Shown: positions 25,031 through 37,516 of the stretch, piece after piece | How the letters are laid out: every line of letters begins with the position of its first letter | Numbering within the stretch: the stretch's first letter is position 1 | Source of the DNA: Diadema setosum | Lineage: Eukaryota; Echinodermata; Echinoidea; Diadematoida; Diadematidae | Length of the DNA: 64,000 nucleotides | NCBI RefSeq assembly: GCF_964275005.1 | Contig: NC_092702.1 | Coordinates: forward strand, 35,658,316-35,722,315 | Reading direction: 5' to 3' | The notes under the pieces: generated by a model | Database searches by the model: none | Told to the model about the DNA's origin: nothing | The model's input: only the letters and a program-made list of their open reading frames with translations | Made by a program: the position numbers and the translations under genes

Positions 25031-25599
25031 GTACCCCCAGCATCCCTAATACAGTGCTAGCTAGTATGCTCCCAGCATAGGTGCACCTCACACTGTCAAG
25101 AGACATAATTTTAGGAGTGCCCCAAGATACTGTGTTCCTGTCTACAGAAGAATACCGGTACAATGCATGCCTCCCAACAACCCGATAACAACAAGTATTC
25201 CAATAATAGCAAACACGTGCTGTAAATCACATTATAGACCCTAAGCAACATCACTGAAAAGGGGTTTCTTTTTCACTTCAATGCTTTTCAGCCCACATGA
25301 TTTCTGATACAAATATTGAATTGAAATGTCAAGTGATTCGTTGTTGGTGTTTGTATTCTGAAAATAATGACGCTAAAGGCTTAAGAGCATCCAGGTAGAA
25401 ATTCATGATTTGCAGAATATTTCAGAATGACATGTACAGTGTACAATGTAGGGTAAATCTACACTGTACCAAAGCAATACAGAATATTATAGAAGCTTTG
25501 GTGAGATGTAATGAAATTCATTCTTGAAATTTTCCCTTTGTCCTTTGGCAATACACAATCTCATGGAGATTGCCTGAAAAGAAGAATTTCACTGAATTT

Positions 25600-25790
25600 T
25601 TAATCACAATTTCCCTGCCCCTTCAACGCCACCTCCATCCAGCTGCCCCCCATCTCAAACAGGAAGTTAAGGTCATGTGACATCAGCAAACACTGTCAGG
25701 TAAATATAGGAAATTGAATTACACCCTAATGGGAATTACAGAACCTAATTTGGGGAGTATTGCCGCCAGATCAGGGAACCTGTTTGTAAT
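25600..25790. promoter_or_regulatory. Possible regulatory block with ETS and nuclear-receptor-like sites
   Basis: CAGGAAGT (25660-25667) matches an ETS core and is followed at once by AAGGTCATGTGA, which holds an AGGTCA half-site and a CATGTG E-box. Compact grouping of strong motifs; function is inferred. Confidence 0.2.
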
Positions 25791-27291
25791 CTTCTTGCAT
25801 CAATACAGGCATCCATGAGCATCCACATATTCTGAACACTGCACCACCCCTTTCATCTGCCTTTCAATTCATACTAATAAAGTGCCCCAATTATTCACAA
25901 ATCAGGCAACTCTTTTCAACATCACAGTGCTCTGGAGTGCTCTGAATATTCTACTCATGGCCTAACATCCTAGGAGAAAATTACTGCACAGTAACGATGG
26001 CTGTCATCTACACATATATCATTTTGGGTTCTTTTTCTTGCTTCTTTGAAACAGATACTGATTGGAACTTACCATTTCTTACTCTAGATTCTCCCTCCAC
26101 TTTTACTAATTGGTTAGTCACAAGTTTTTTAATTCCAGCACTCCACAAATCTACCGTCAGAATAGCAGCATTCTGTATCTCTTGTTGTTTTCATTTTGTT
26201 TCTGTCTTTTCTTACAAGTGGCCATGAATTACGGCATCGGCTCATTGGCTACTTTATGGCAACCTTATTCTGGACACGTCACACAGATGTCCTTGAAATC
26301 ATGTCTTCCTCATGAACTGCTTCACTAGTTGCTGGTTTCGTTCACACATGGGCAGTCAACAGCTCCCCTAATGAGGTGGAATCGAATCAAACATCCCTGG
26401 CAAACGTCTATTCATATCTCCGCACTCAAACCCTGGCAGCATCAGACTGCGGCAGAAATCGCTGAGGAGGTCGGTCACATGACTGTCTCTCCCACCTTGC
26501 CGTAACTGACATTTATTTTCCCCGACAGTGCTGCTGATGCACAGACTGCTCAACAACAAGCCGGCCACACTCCTTCAGAGAGCCAATAATGAGCCAATTA
26601 ACGACAAGTCAGAAAAACAGTTCTATGAATAAATTCTCTGTGGAAATCTTGATGTAGGCCTGTGCCAGTATTAGCAACTTCCATGCTGATAATGGTAATA
26701 AATAAAATGAAAAAACTTCCCTCTCACACTATATTGAAATCACACAGTTGGAACTTTTCAGCTACACATTTTTTGTTGCATATTACAGTGTTTCGTCATA
26801 TATGGGGTACAGTTCCTGGTGTGAATCTACTTGAATGCAGGTGTACTGCTTACTTTTTGATGGTTAATTCTGAAGACAAAATGTATTATACTATTAATAT
26901 CATACCACAAACTCTGGACAACTACAAGACGACATCCCAGGTAAGATACGGTGCAACATTGATTCAAGATATACAAAGTAGCTGCTCTCTGAGATATCAT
27001 GTGTTTTTTCCTTCGTAGAAACTAGAGATTCCTAAAATAAAATAAAACCAACTTTGAAACCAATGAACAGAACATACTTCACTGTATTCCCTGAACGCTG
27101 TTAGGCAATTTGATCTTTATTACAAGGGAAAAAATCCTTTTCTGTTGGCTCAAGAAATTTTCATATGGCAGTTTGTGGAAGTATGGGTGCTTTAATACAA
27201 AAGAGTAATACAAAAGAGAAACACTTTCTTTGACAACACAACATCGGCAAAGAAATAAGGACTGTAACTGACATTGGAATTGATACTCCAC

Positions 27292-28942
27292 CTTTGGTAC
27301 ATGTTGCCTCCATAACCCATACCAGGGTCATGGCTGCGAGGTCATCAACCTGCGACACGTGGCCAACAACCTCTTCCCCTTGGTCGCTGCCATACTTCTT
27401 CCACAGGATCTGCTGGAGGGCACTGCCCAGGTTGGAGCCAAACTCCTGCCAGAGCTGCTCAAAGTAGAGTCCACAGAGCTGCTGGCGTGTGCCCTGGGTC
27501 AGGGAGTCACCCCACCGCACCGACTTCCTCTGGGAGGGGTCCCGACTCTTTAACCCACCCCCTCCACCAGACAGGGCTGATGTCTTCGACTTTCTGCTCA
27601 GGTCACTCATGATACCACTGCTCTTACTGGTCTTGACCTGCCTCTGAAGGAGGTTGGTGGAGGTGGCCAGGGCACCCAGGAGCTTCACAATAAACTCCTC
27701 TTCATACATCTCTACATGACTGAGAGGTGATGTCCGTCCGGAAAGGTCCAGGGCTTTACTGTCCTTGAGATCCCACATTGCACTGATAACAGAACTACTG
27801 GACTGCAACGTTACTGAGGTCACTTCCCCTCCTATGTCATCCCGGAGACTCTCTGTGAGGCTGCTGTAATAGGCCTGCCAGTCAAAGAGAAACCCAGGAC
27901 TCTTGATGGCTGTTAGGTATTTCGAGTTTGCTGTTAGAAAGTGTAGTGTCCTGATAGCCACTGGGCGTGACCGCTCCTTGGCGAGAATTGTCAGCAGGCG
28001 ACTGCAAGTGTATGGTGAACAGGAGTGAATCAGACCAGGTGAGTCCATGAATTCAGCCTCTCTAGACACCGAGGACAGTGATGTGCGCGGAAGGGTGAAC
28101 CGCTCAAATAGTACTGATGGCCTGGCAAGTAGCCTATTAAACTCCTCTATACCTCGGCCTACATTGAATAGCAATTCTTGTGACATGGAACTTGCATGGT
28201 TAAAAGCTAGCACCCGTATACCCGTGTATATGAGTCTGTGAAGCCAACAGAGTACACAATCTCGCCAATAGTACAAAGTTTTGCTCATGTTTACAAAGTC
28301 CAGGCGGAGTTGTGGTAGAAGCAGTTGCAGCCACTTGTCAGAGTGCAGTTGGTGCTGAATTGATGCCCAGTCACTCAGCTGCGTTCGTAGCTCCTCACAT
28401 AAACTTGGCAAGTACTCCAACTTGGTGGTGGGGTCTGCGCACTCACAAGCCTCCAATGATTTCAGCGTGTTCTGCTCAGCTAGTACTAGCTCTTGGAGGT
28501 TTAAGACAAGTTCTCGCATCTGCGATGCTCTGTACATGCAGTCTCTAAAAAGCTGGAGTTGCGCTCTACGGACAAGCAGAGAATGCAGATCCGAGTAGTG
28601 GTGTGCAATTGCAACACTGTACTTATTGTGGATAAATGCCGAAGACACCCGACCCCTTGTTCTGAGACATGGTCGATTCTGTGGCTTGAGGAGCTCAAAG
28701 CACTCCTCCAAGATCTGGACACAATGTGAGATCTCCTCCTTGGAAAATTGTGGGAGAGATGATTGCGAGCCTTGAACTTGGGATTTGGGGGCGGGGACAG
28801 GTGCTGTGGGTAGCATCTCCCCCTGGGGGGTGCCAGGAGATGGGGGCGGGGTATCCAGATCCAGTGCGGGAGTGCCGTGAAGAACTTGGAGGGGCGGCAG
28901 CCTGCGAACCGGTGGCTCTACCATTGTGCCACCTGGATCCAT
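27292..28942 (-). CDS. CCDC142: CCDC142 orthologue, first coding exon (residues 1-550)
   Basis: This exon encodes 550 residues plus one base of the next codon. The start is well fixed: an in-frame TAA lies 15 bases upstream of the ATG, and a pyrimidine-rich acceptor ends at 28960, so the exon begins at 28959 with 17 bases of 5' UTR. Residues 1-62 are Pro-rich and probably disordered; the remainder is mostly leucine-rich helix. The LFRDCMYRA segment near 131-139, the CSRLLTILAKERSRPVAIR segment near 313-331 and the YFEQLW segment near 493-498 match the arrangement I remember for vertebrate CCDC142. Residues 438-480 are a Ser/Gly/Lys-rich linker. The donor after codon 550 (AAAG then GTGGAG) is weak but in phase with the next exon. 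Reading past it gives about 43 further residues, which are intron. There is no signal peptide or clear membrane segment. The molecular function of CCDC142 is poorly known, so none is assigned. Confidence 0.85.
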
Positions 28943-28959
28943 GTCGCAGATGACTTAGT
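28943..28959 (-). other. CCDC142: CCDC142 5' UTR segment and splice acceptor
   Basis: Seventeen bases lie between the acceptor (pyrimidine-rich, ending TATCCAG) and the ATG, and include an in-frame TAA. The intact acceptor shows that transcription starts further right, in a separate non-coding first exon. Confidence 0.6.
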
Positions 28960-30121
28960 CTGGATACAACAGAGACAAAAAAGAGTAACAAAAGTTAACA
29001 TTGACACGTCAGAACAGTACTGTTAAATACTCTGGTTTGTCAGACAAGCAGTATTGTATTAATACAGTTACAGGTGTACATATATGCCACATTAAGGCTT
29101 AACCTGCAAAGGAAATCTATGATTTATTCTCCCTGAAGAAAACAGACTCTTAAATTTCTACAGTCATTGATCTGTATGAGAACTCCAATTAAAGGTACTT
29201 GCATATCTTTTCTCAAATTAATTCATTTACCAGAGAGTCATTTGTTTTACTCAGAATTATAAGAACAGTAACAATTCAATTTATACAATGTCACTTCACA
29301 TAAAAACCTGACAAACTTTATGAAAATGGTACCTACAGTCCTGTACAAGTATTCATCAGTAATTCATCTGAAATGTCAACTGCTTGGTATTACATACTTG
29401 GTCTTCGTTTTCACATGAATGTGACATCATAACATGAACTTGTTTGTTCTTTGTATAAAAATATCTCTAACTTTATGTTGTCAAACAGACAAATTTTCTT
29501 TATGAATCTGATAAAGATACCATTTACAAAGGGTACTTTGTTGTAATTTACACAACTTTCTATGCAAAGTCATTACCTTTAAACTATCCGATTAACATTC
29601 AAAACCTGGATGCTTGTTTGATGCTTAATTCTTGATTTGAACACACACAAAAAAAAACCTCACATACACACACATACCTATAAATTGTATGTGTACACAA
29701 AATCAGCAGTTTTATGTAATACAGACATACACTTGTAGGACCAAATATTTTGCTTTCATACTACTGGTTGCATCTAAACAAGCAATTCCTCTGCACAAAA
29801 TGCACCATTTGGACGAGGGGAAAAAAGAGAGGCAAATTTATGACTGAGCCCCTGGATCTCTGAATAAATTGTGAATTTTTAGCCACAGAGAAAGAGTGAG
29901 AAAGAAGAGTGCAAATTATTCTGCCAACTGTCACACATAACATCACTGGAGTGGTGCAGCCATGGGGGATGTTAAGGCAGCAGTCAATCAGCAACGAATC
30001 ATAGTGGGCACCTTCTCCCAGAACACCGCATGATATGCAGTCTAAATATTGGGTATATAATTATATTTCTATCTCTTCCTTGTTCTTCAACATTCACATA
30101 TGTACAACTACACAATGTTAC
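28960..30121 (-). other. Sequence upstream of the CCDC142 coding exon
   Basis: Begins with the exon's pyrimidine-rich acceptor, so at least its start is intron. The rest is AT-rich with an AC-rich patch near 29.64 kb and no exon. Confidence 0.4.
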
Positions 30122-30125
30122 TTAT

Positions 30126-30379
30126 CGTCGCTGGGGTGACAAGACCTCGTATCTACAAAATGTCAAATGTTCAGGAGAGCAAAAAAAAAAACAAGGCAGC
30201 CAAAGCACTGTATCCAATGGGATAGACATTCCTTTGACATGCCGTGGTGGCTACATTTTTGGGGTAAGACATCTAGGATTTGGACAGGACATCACTTAAC
30301 TGATAATCTAACGTTCTATTAGTCAAAAAAGTCATTTTCACCAAAATTGCAGATACAAGGTCTTGTCACCCCAGCGACG
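30126..30379. mobile_element. 254-bp MITE with TTAT target duplication
   Basis: Inverted ends CGTCGCTGGGGTGACAAGAC and its complement pair over about 28 bases. TTAT flanks both sides (30122-30125 and 30380-30383). No coding sequence; non-autonomous DNA transposon, superfamily not assigned. Confidence 0.75.
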
Positions 30380-30383
30380 TTAT

Positions 30384-32304
30384 GTATGTATACTGTATGT
30401 CCCTCTGTGCTTCAGAATAGGCCACTAGATCGATGGCGCATTACAAATGCTGTATTTATTATAAATAGAGCCAGATCTCCAGATGTTATTCACATACTAT
30501 GTACAAATTTGTACTCTATGTATGAAGATAGTGCTGAGGACAGAGTGATAAACCTTGTAAATCGTGTTGTAGTATTGCATTCTGAAGGTTGAAAAAGCAT
30601 ATTTCTGGTGAAAAATAATATTTTCAACTTTCCTGTTAATACAGACATGTATAGAAATACAATTTTGGGAGAAAACATACAGGTGTATTTCTATGAAACC
30701 TGCAGTATTTTTGGCAAAAAAAGGTACTAGATACGCCGAACACTCCCCCGGGCTCCCTGGTTCCGCCGGCCCTGGGAGGAATTCGGACACAATTCAGAAT
30801 GTAACTGCAATGACTTGTCAATTATCAATTATTCAATGATATCACAATTGGCTGTGCAATGACGAATTCTGTCCATTACAGCACAATTTTCATAATCTAC
30901 TCCAAAATATGGCAACTGATACATTTTGTACCTATTATATCAACAACAACAAAAAAATGGGCAGCATTCTATGCATCCACATTACAATGTACTTGCTCTG
31001 TACGCTTTTTACACTGTCTCAAATGCATTGTAGAATATCTTTTACTACAATGTGTACACAGCCAAAAACTATACCGCAGACTCAAGAAGACTTAAAGTGA
31101 ACATATTCTGAATATCAGACGTCATCCTCAGGCACAGCACACTCTTGCCTGACATTTACGGATCGCTGAAGTGGGTAACTTTATTCCTGGTCTAATCATC
31201 TAAACGCACAAAGCTTGCTCATCCTGACGTTGAGTTCTACCCCGGCACTGGTCATGGGACCCGTGATTGCAATGGGATGAATTTCATTCTCTCGACACGA
31301 AGCTGATTACAGGATATTGATCACTGGTTCTCCTATAGGGCAACGCATGTATCAAATGGTTTCAAAATGGCAAAGTCTTGGAGAAATACCCTGTACATGG
31401 AGAGTATTTAAGGTAGTACAGGGTGTACTTACAGAGGGAGGTACCAGCATGGTACACTAGCTGTGTACAATACTTACTTGGAATTTCATGATGATGTCCA
31501 AGCATTTTCAGCACCACTAGCAACAACACTGTATTTGAGGGCTATGGGTATTTGATATTATCAGCCGAAGAAGGTTAAGCTATGATACATGGCTTCTTTT
31601 ATGACATCATGTAGTACACTTGAACCTGCATTAGTGACCACAAGGGCATAGATGACTGACCACCTTGGTATAGATACACAGAACACCTTTCTGCAACTTA
31701 GTGGTTCCGAGCATGAAAGGCACAAAAAGGAATATCAAATCACCTTTGACATACAGAAACGAAGTGGGCAACATGTCACAACTCTACTGCATGCAGTAAA
31801 ATAAAGTAGCAGAATAAAATGCATCAAACTAAATGCCGTACTTCCGTTTTGATAGAATCGTCCTTCTCCCAAACCCTGCTGCACAACGGACAGATTTGTT
31901 AGTAGAATCTTATCTGTACACGTAGTTCTGGCGTAGCAAAGTAACCATGACTACGTTTTGCGAGTTATGAGGACGTCCATAATGATTATTCTTTTGCGAT
32001 GCAAGAGTGCACGGTGAATATTATAGACATTTTTGCACTGCCCCTGTTTCTATGCTGCAACCAAAGTGTGCGCATGGATGAATATTGATCGACAATATGG
32101 ACTACATTGTACATTCAGAATGAGCGCACAGTGCTGATACCTAGAGATTCTTTATGTTTTTATCCAAGTCCTTTCTTGACAATTTAGAATGAAACATTCA
32201 TTTCCTGTCAGGAGCATTGCATCTCTGACGGACACTCAGAACTTACTTCAAATCACACAGTGACATTTAAGAATTCATTGTTTAATAGCTACTATAATTG
32301 AACC
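30384..32304. other. No gene established
   Basis: AT-rich sequence with a GC-rich patch near 30.74-30.78 kb and a possible regulatory block at 31090-31330. Confidence 0.35.
31090..31330. promoter_or_regulatory. Possible regulatory block
   Basis: Higher-complexity segment with GACGTCATCCTCAGG (a CRE-like word) and several CpGs. Inferred from motif and composition. Confidence 0.17.
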
Positions 32305-32965
32305 TGGGCGGTGATACGGTTCAGTCAATTGTGTGTATCTGCCTTGCAATCAAATGCCTTGGGTTCAAAACCCATTGGCCCGAATTCACAAAGGTGGTAC
32401 AAATACAATCTTGTCCATGGTTTAAACCATGGACAAAGACCATGGGGCGCCAAGTGTCGCATGGAATATTTTGTCATGAAATCAGTCATTTCGGCGACAA
32501 AATGATAATTTCGTTAACAAAATGGTCATTTCGTCGATGAAATGACTGATTTCCAAAACAAAATATTCCATGCCACACTTGGCGCCCCATGGTCCTTGTC
32601 CATGGTTTAAACCATGCCATGGACAAGATTGTACCACCTTTGTGAATTCGGGCCATCAAGTCTTGTCGAGTAATGGTGGTTGTGTGTTTTCATGCCATCC
32701 TCTCTAATAGTAAGCTGGGCATAACACTGTCCCTGGGATATAATGTAGGACATAAAATGGAGGTCCCGTGTGTGAGAGAGTCGCAACCCACTCATGTAAT
32801 AGTATCCTGCTTCATTCATTCAACGGCAAAGTGCAGGATACATAACTCGGCTAAGTAGTCCACCTCAAAACACAACTGGTCCCCGTAGAAAGCCAGCAGC
32901 ATTCTAATAGTGCAGCTGAATGTGGTTTATCCAGCTGTCTTGTCTATTCTTCACAGAAAAAAAAA
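32305..32965 (+). mobile_element. tRNA-derived SINE, copy 1, split by a MITE
   Basis: The tRNA-like head (GGTTCAGT, then TGGGTTCAAAACCC as a B-box-like end) occupies 32305-32376. The body resumes at 32655 and continues through GGACATAAAATGGAGGTCCC and TCATTCATTCAACGGCAAAG to an A-rich tail. Removing the inserted element restores collinearity with the copy at 39554. The head is diverged, so it is probably inactive. Confidence 0.72.
32377..32654. mobile_element. Palindromic MITE inserted in the SINE
   Basis: 278 bases folding almost end to end. Ends are GGCCCGAATTCACAAAGGTG and its complement; inner arms carry GTCCATGGTTTAAACCATG and TTTCGTTAACAAAATG-like repeats. A 338-base relative is at 49894. 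The open frames inside are palindrome shadows. Confidence 0.82.
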
Positions 32966-34623
32966 GAACCCGCAAACAAACATTTTAAAACCATAACAAC
33001 TGTGCCAATGGCGCTGCAGAAATTGTTACTGTTCTTGCTTGAACAGGTGCATCTCATAGAGTAGCACATCCATCACTTCTCTGGGAGTAAACGGTTTTAA
33101 AACTTTGTTATAACGCTACCACATGAGAGCAGTATGTGATTGCTAATGTGTGCAAAACAGTACTAGTTGGATAACTTATTAATATAAAGTGCTATTCTAA
33201 ATGCTTCCTGTGTAAAGTGCTAACTTATTGATTAGATATAACTGGATAAATTCCTGTATGATAAAGTCAACTTTAGCTGCATGGTTGTTGAAATGCACTG
33301 CATCATTCCAATACGATACATCTACTCCCAGCAGCCCAATGAGTTTTGCTATCATTACATTTTTAATTCCTTTTTAAATTTCTCTCATCAAATACTGTTA
33401 TTGAATACTGATTATCAAAAAATATACATGAATTCAAAAGTTTGTTTTCTTGAAATATAGTTCATAGAATAATTTCATATGTCATGATGACATTCCACTT
33501 TTGCATAATACAGTGTACATTGTATTTGTGGGAGGACAATTAGTTACTGTGGTGTAAAACTAAATTTTTGAGTGCATCTTCTGTATGTGAATACACCAAA
33601 TATTTTGCAAGGTTTATCATTTTCATGAATTTCACAACTTGGGTGCTTTTCACAAATTTAAAAACATGTGAATATATTAAAGGTACATGTATTGTTTACC
33701 ATTAGAAGCAGTGATTTAAATGTTGTTAAATGTAGTTAAATGTTGGAATTATCACATTTGATGCATGGTGTCGGTCAGATGTATTACAAAACATCCTACC
33801 ATATAAAAAATTAATAAAAGCCTACAATAAAAGGAGATATCACTATTATTTTTCTCAATAAACCCTAACTGTAGATGCTTTATTCTAGAAACAATTCTAT
33901 TATGTTCACGTTATGCTTAACATTTATTATACTAACATTTCCACATTGGTTGTTTCTTTCCCTAACTCACATTTTAGAACTATTTTTAAGCACTAAAGCT
34001 ACGTGTATGTTTTTGTTTCATCTGCAAATGGTAAATACTACCTTTAACTCCTACAGCGCATACATTTCTCCATTCAATACTGTACTCCACAATCACAAAT
34101 TTAACTACTCACAAAATTGTTGGGAAGTCCCAATTCGCAAAAAAAAAAAAATAAAATAAATAAATAAAAAAAATAGATTCTCTGAATATATGGCATATAC
34201 ACAGTAATTTTGCAAATTTTGTGAGAGCCGAGATTCATAAAACCAAAATGCACATGAAAGTTCTTGTCCACACCATATGCATTAAATGTCAGTAGCAATT
34301 TGCAAAAAAAAATGTCATGAAACCGAAATGGCCATCGGCTCCAATTTGCAAAAACTTCATGCAGCGAATATTTCTGCTTTTACATTATTTCATGCAGAGA
34401 ATTGGTGGGTACACTTTTGTATTATGAGATATTCTTTACAATATGGAAAGAGAATGAGAAATAATGGATGACAGGTAAGGAATACATCGAGTAGAGTATT
34501 GCACTCACCTATTGAAGGATATCAACATTTGTTTTGAGACAGCATCAGTTAAAAAGGCGATAATGTACCATTACCATTCACACAATGTTGCAAAATAGAG
34601 TTTTCCAAATCATGTTACCAACA
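32966..34623. other. Unique sequence with a decayed element
   Basis: No exon is recognised. It contains the decayed TCGCGA-type element at 33590-34205, T/A-rich simple sequence and an A-run near 34140. Confidence 0.35.
33590..34205. mobile_element. TCGCGA-type MITE, copy 2, expanded and CpG-decayed
   Basis: Shares ordered words with the 11.2-kb copy: TTTTCATGAATTT, TACTGTACTCCACAAT, AAATTTAACTACTC, GGGAAGTCCC. Almost every TCGCGA has become TTGCA or TCACA, as expected from methylated-CpG decay. It is about 380 bases longer, so an insertion is likely. Confidence 0.5.
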
Positions 34624-34716
34624 TTAACCCTTTGAGGATCAGTCATGAGTACACTCAGGCAAGTATCTATGGGAACTGTGAGTTGTAGCAAAATCAGCCC
34701 ATCCTCAATGAGTTAA
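34624..34716 (+). mobile_element. TTAA-ended MITE, copy 4
   Basis: Diverged copy, TTAACCCTTTGAGGATCAG to CCTCAATGAGTTAA. Confidence 0.75.
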
Positions 34717-37424
34717 AGTAAGTAAGTTTGTACAATGTAAGTAGATTTACCTAATTGCACTTCAATCCTCTGATTGCATTGTGGTTAACTTTTGAACACT
34801 CCATTGAATTCTAAACAAACACAACACAGAAAGTTCTACATTTAAAGATATGCACACGAAATGAAATTAAGTCCAAAAATAGCATTTTATAAATATATAT
34901 GATATGGAGACTTTTTCTTATTTAACTTCCACCAGCAAAAACAGTGAAAAGCTGTGCAATCTTGAGTATAAAAGAGTTTATTCATGATAAATTATACCTC
35001 AGAGTTGAAGAATGTAGAAATTGAGTTAAGATGGCTGGCTATGGTCTGAAAGACAAGTGCTTGTTGTGTGCCTGGCTTAATGCAAACTGACTCCTATTTC
35101 TATTCACACACTGCATAATCAAATTCCTTTCCCTTTGGATTCAGTCAGAGAACTCGAGCAGAAAATATATGTGCACTTTGCTTTCACTCTCCGTACCACC
35201 TATCCACAGGGGGAAAAAATACTCATTAGCACATACGTAAGCATCCTCACTGATCATTTACATAATGCCTTGTAATACCACAAATTCCTGATACTAGTAA
35301 GTAATAAACATTAACCCTTCTACTGTCATCTCTTCAGTACTCGCTGTGAAGTGATTTCATTAGTGAACCATGAGTTTTCCCCCTCATTGATCTTGTCACA
35401 TACACAGACACACTCGCTATAAAGAAGAAGAAGAAAGTGAGATGGGAGAGTATAAAACCCAGAAGGCATCATTCATCTATAGAGATAACTCCCTCCTGGC
35501 AGGATGAGGAAAAGGCAAAATCCATCATGGACCACTGGGGTGCATCCAGCCAGGGGAGAGCTAGAGGACACCAGTGTCAATTATAAGTAATGATGCCAAC
35601 GCATACACCGGAGTGTGGAAGCTGTGAGACCGTGTCATGCAGTTAGGCTTAATGAAAAAGCTGGGCTTGATTTGTATGCCATAATTTTTTTCCCTTGTGT
35701 GTTAGTGTGTGTGTTTTGCCTGCATTAAACATTAAACTGAAGAAATGAAAAAAAGGATAAATTTTTAGACTAATAATCACTAAAGGTACTAAAAGCATTG
35801 ATACCAAGAAGCATTATAAATCAATTCATGGATTTGCTTTTCATCCTTTTTCTTTCTCTTTTAACATCTCACTAATAAACTTGGCATATAAAGTTTCACA
35901 AACAACCTACACTGTAAGTCATCCATCTGAACAGCTGAAGGAAGCTACCTTAGCACTACTGATTGGCTTATTTTGAGTAATGTTATAAACACACATTATC
36001 AAATTGGAACATCTGAAGCTTTCATTGAACACACCTGAATCACTTTGCCTAAAGTATTCAGAAAACACAGAAGAAATGCATTGGGCGTGTTAGTCCTGGC
36101 AAAGGCACTTTCAAACATAATCGATCCTCATCTGGCCTCTTCGCCGCATGCCATCTTCACGCTGCGCACAAGTACACCCACTGGAGTGTATGATGGGATT
36201 GCAAACAATGTAAAACGTTTTCAATGGCTTCCTCTAGGTCAAGCCTAGAATTGCTTTACAATTCTGAATGGTTTTAGCATTTTATAGCACACACAACATG
36301 AATGCATGGCCATGTGTGTCATACGATGCTACAGAAGCTATACACTACTATGATCAAAGACAAACTGGTTACATTTCTGGCATTTTAAAAGTCAGGCTGC
36401 TTCATCTTGTTATGAGTAACGGTATGAAATAACTACTGATGATTTTTTTTTTTTTTTCAGAAAAGCTGCAGCTTCAGTAGGCTTAAAACCATCAGGCTCT
36501 GTTGAACTACATTGTAGTATTTTCATACTGGTATTGGTCTACAGAGAAGAAAGAAGAATACATGCACACCCCTTAATCAACCAATTACAGCTTCATTTTG
36601 AATAGCTGGACTTGGTGTGTTAAATATCTCTGTTGGTATTTTCCATGCCTGTATGCCTATAGATGTACATGTGTGTTGTTGTCACATTTTGCCTCTTCCG
36701 GAATTTGAAGAATGTATTCAAAGGGAATTTGAAAATGCACTGTATGATGCATTATTAGAGCTTACATGATCACAAAAACAAAAAAAACATGATTTTTCTT
36801 GATATAAATGCATATTATTGGCACACATTCTACTTTCAAAGAGAAAGTATGGTTTGGAATCTCAACAAAGACACCTTTTGAGGCATTCATACAAACGTGC
36901 TGGGCCACCAAATGGAAAAATAAGAGTGAAGAAAGAGCTTCATAATGACGCACTCTGCAAGAATGAAGGGTGTGTGCTTGCATGGACCACTCCTGGTGGT
37001 GTACACGTATTTGTGTCTTAATTGTGTATCCAGCCTTAAATGACGGCAGCCATGTGATTGGGTGAAATTTGCCATTTATACAAAAGTGACGCACTGGCAA
37101 TCAGATTACTCACAATCATTCAATTGATCAAGCAAGGCAAGCTGAAGTGATCGTCTACGTTGATATCAATGTAACAAACAAACGTGCGATTAAGTTTACG
37201 TCAAACAGTGTGTGCATATCAAGTGTATCGTGAGGCGAGATTGTCACAGCAGGAGAGAAGGGAGGTAAACACTGCATTTAACAGTTAGCCCCTATCTGAA
37301 CTTTTTTGTTGCTGTTGATAGCATTACTTTTTACATACTTACAACCTGGTTTCATAAGGATTTTTGTTGTTGTTTGCAAAGTAAATGCATGTTGGACAAT
37401 ATCTTTCACAAAAGAAAGAAGAGA
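34717..37424. other. No gene established
   Basis: AT-rich sequence; one higher-complexity block at 36040-36250 is listed separately. Open frames near 36.8-37.1 kb show no family signature. Confidence 0.35.
36040..36250. promoter_or_regulatory. Possible regulatory block
   Basis: CpG-containing, higher-complexity stretch with TTCGCCGCATGCC and CTGCGCAC. A 67-codon frame crosses it without coding features. Confidence 0.15.
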
Positions 37425-37516
37425 TTAACCCATTGAGGATGGGCTGATTTTGCTTTAACATGCATTTACCATAGACACCTGCCCGAGTATACTCAGGACT
37501 AGTCTTAAATGGGTTG
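37425..37516 (-). mobile_element. TTAA-ended MITE, copy 5 (inverted orientation)
   Basis: Reverse orientation: TTAACCCATTGAGGATGGGC at left, CCCGAGTATACTCAGGACTA internally. Confidence 0.78.

Larger units (their letters stand above)
23046..27291 (-). other. CCDC142: CCDC142 intron 1, right part
   Basis: No exon fits between 20091 and 27292. It contains T-rich and TTTA repeats near 24.57-24.66 kb, a short hairpin at 24372-24396 and several higher-complexity blocks listed separately. Confidence 0.5.
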
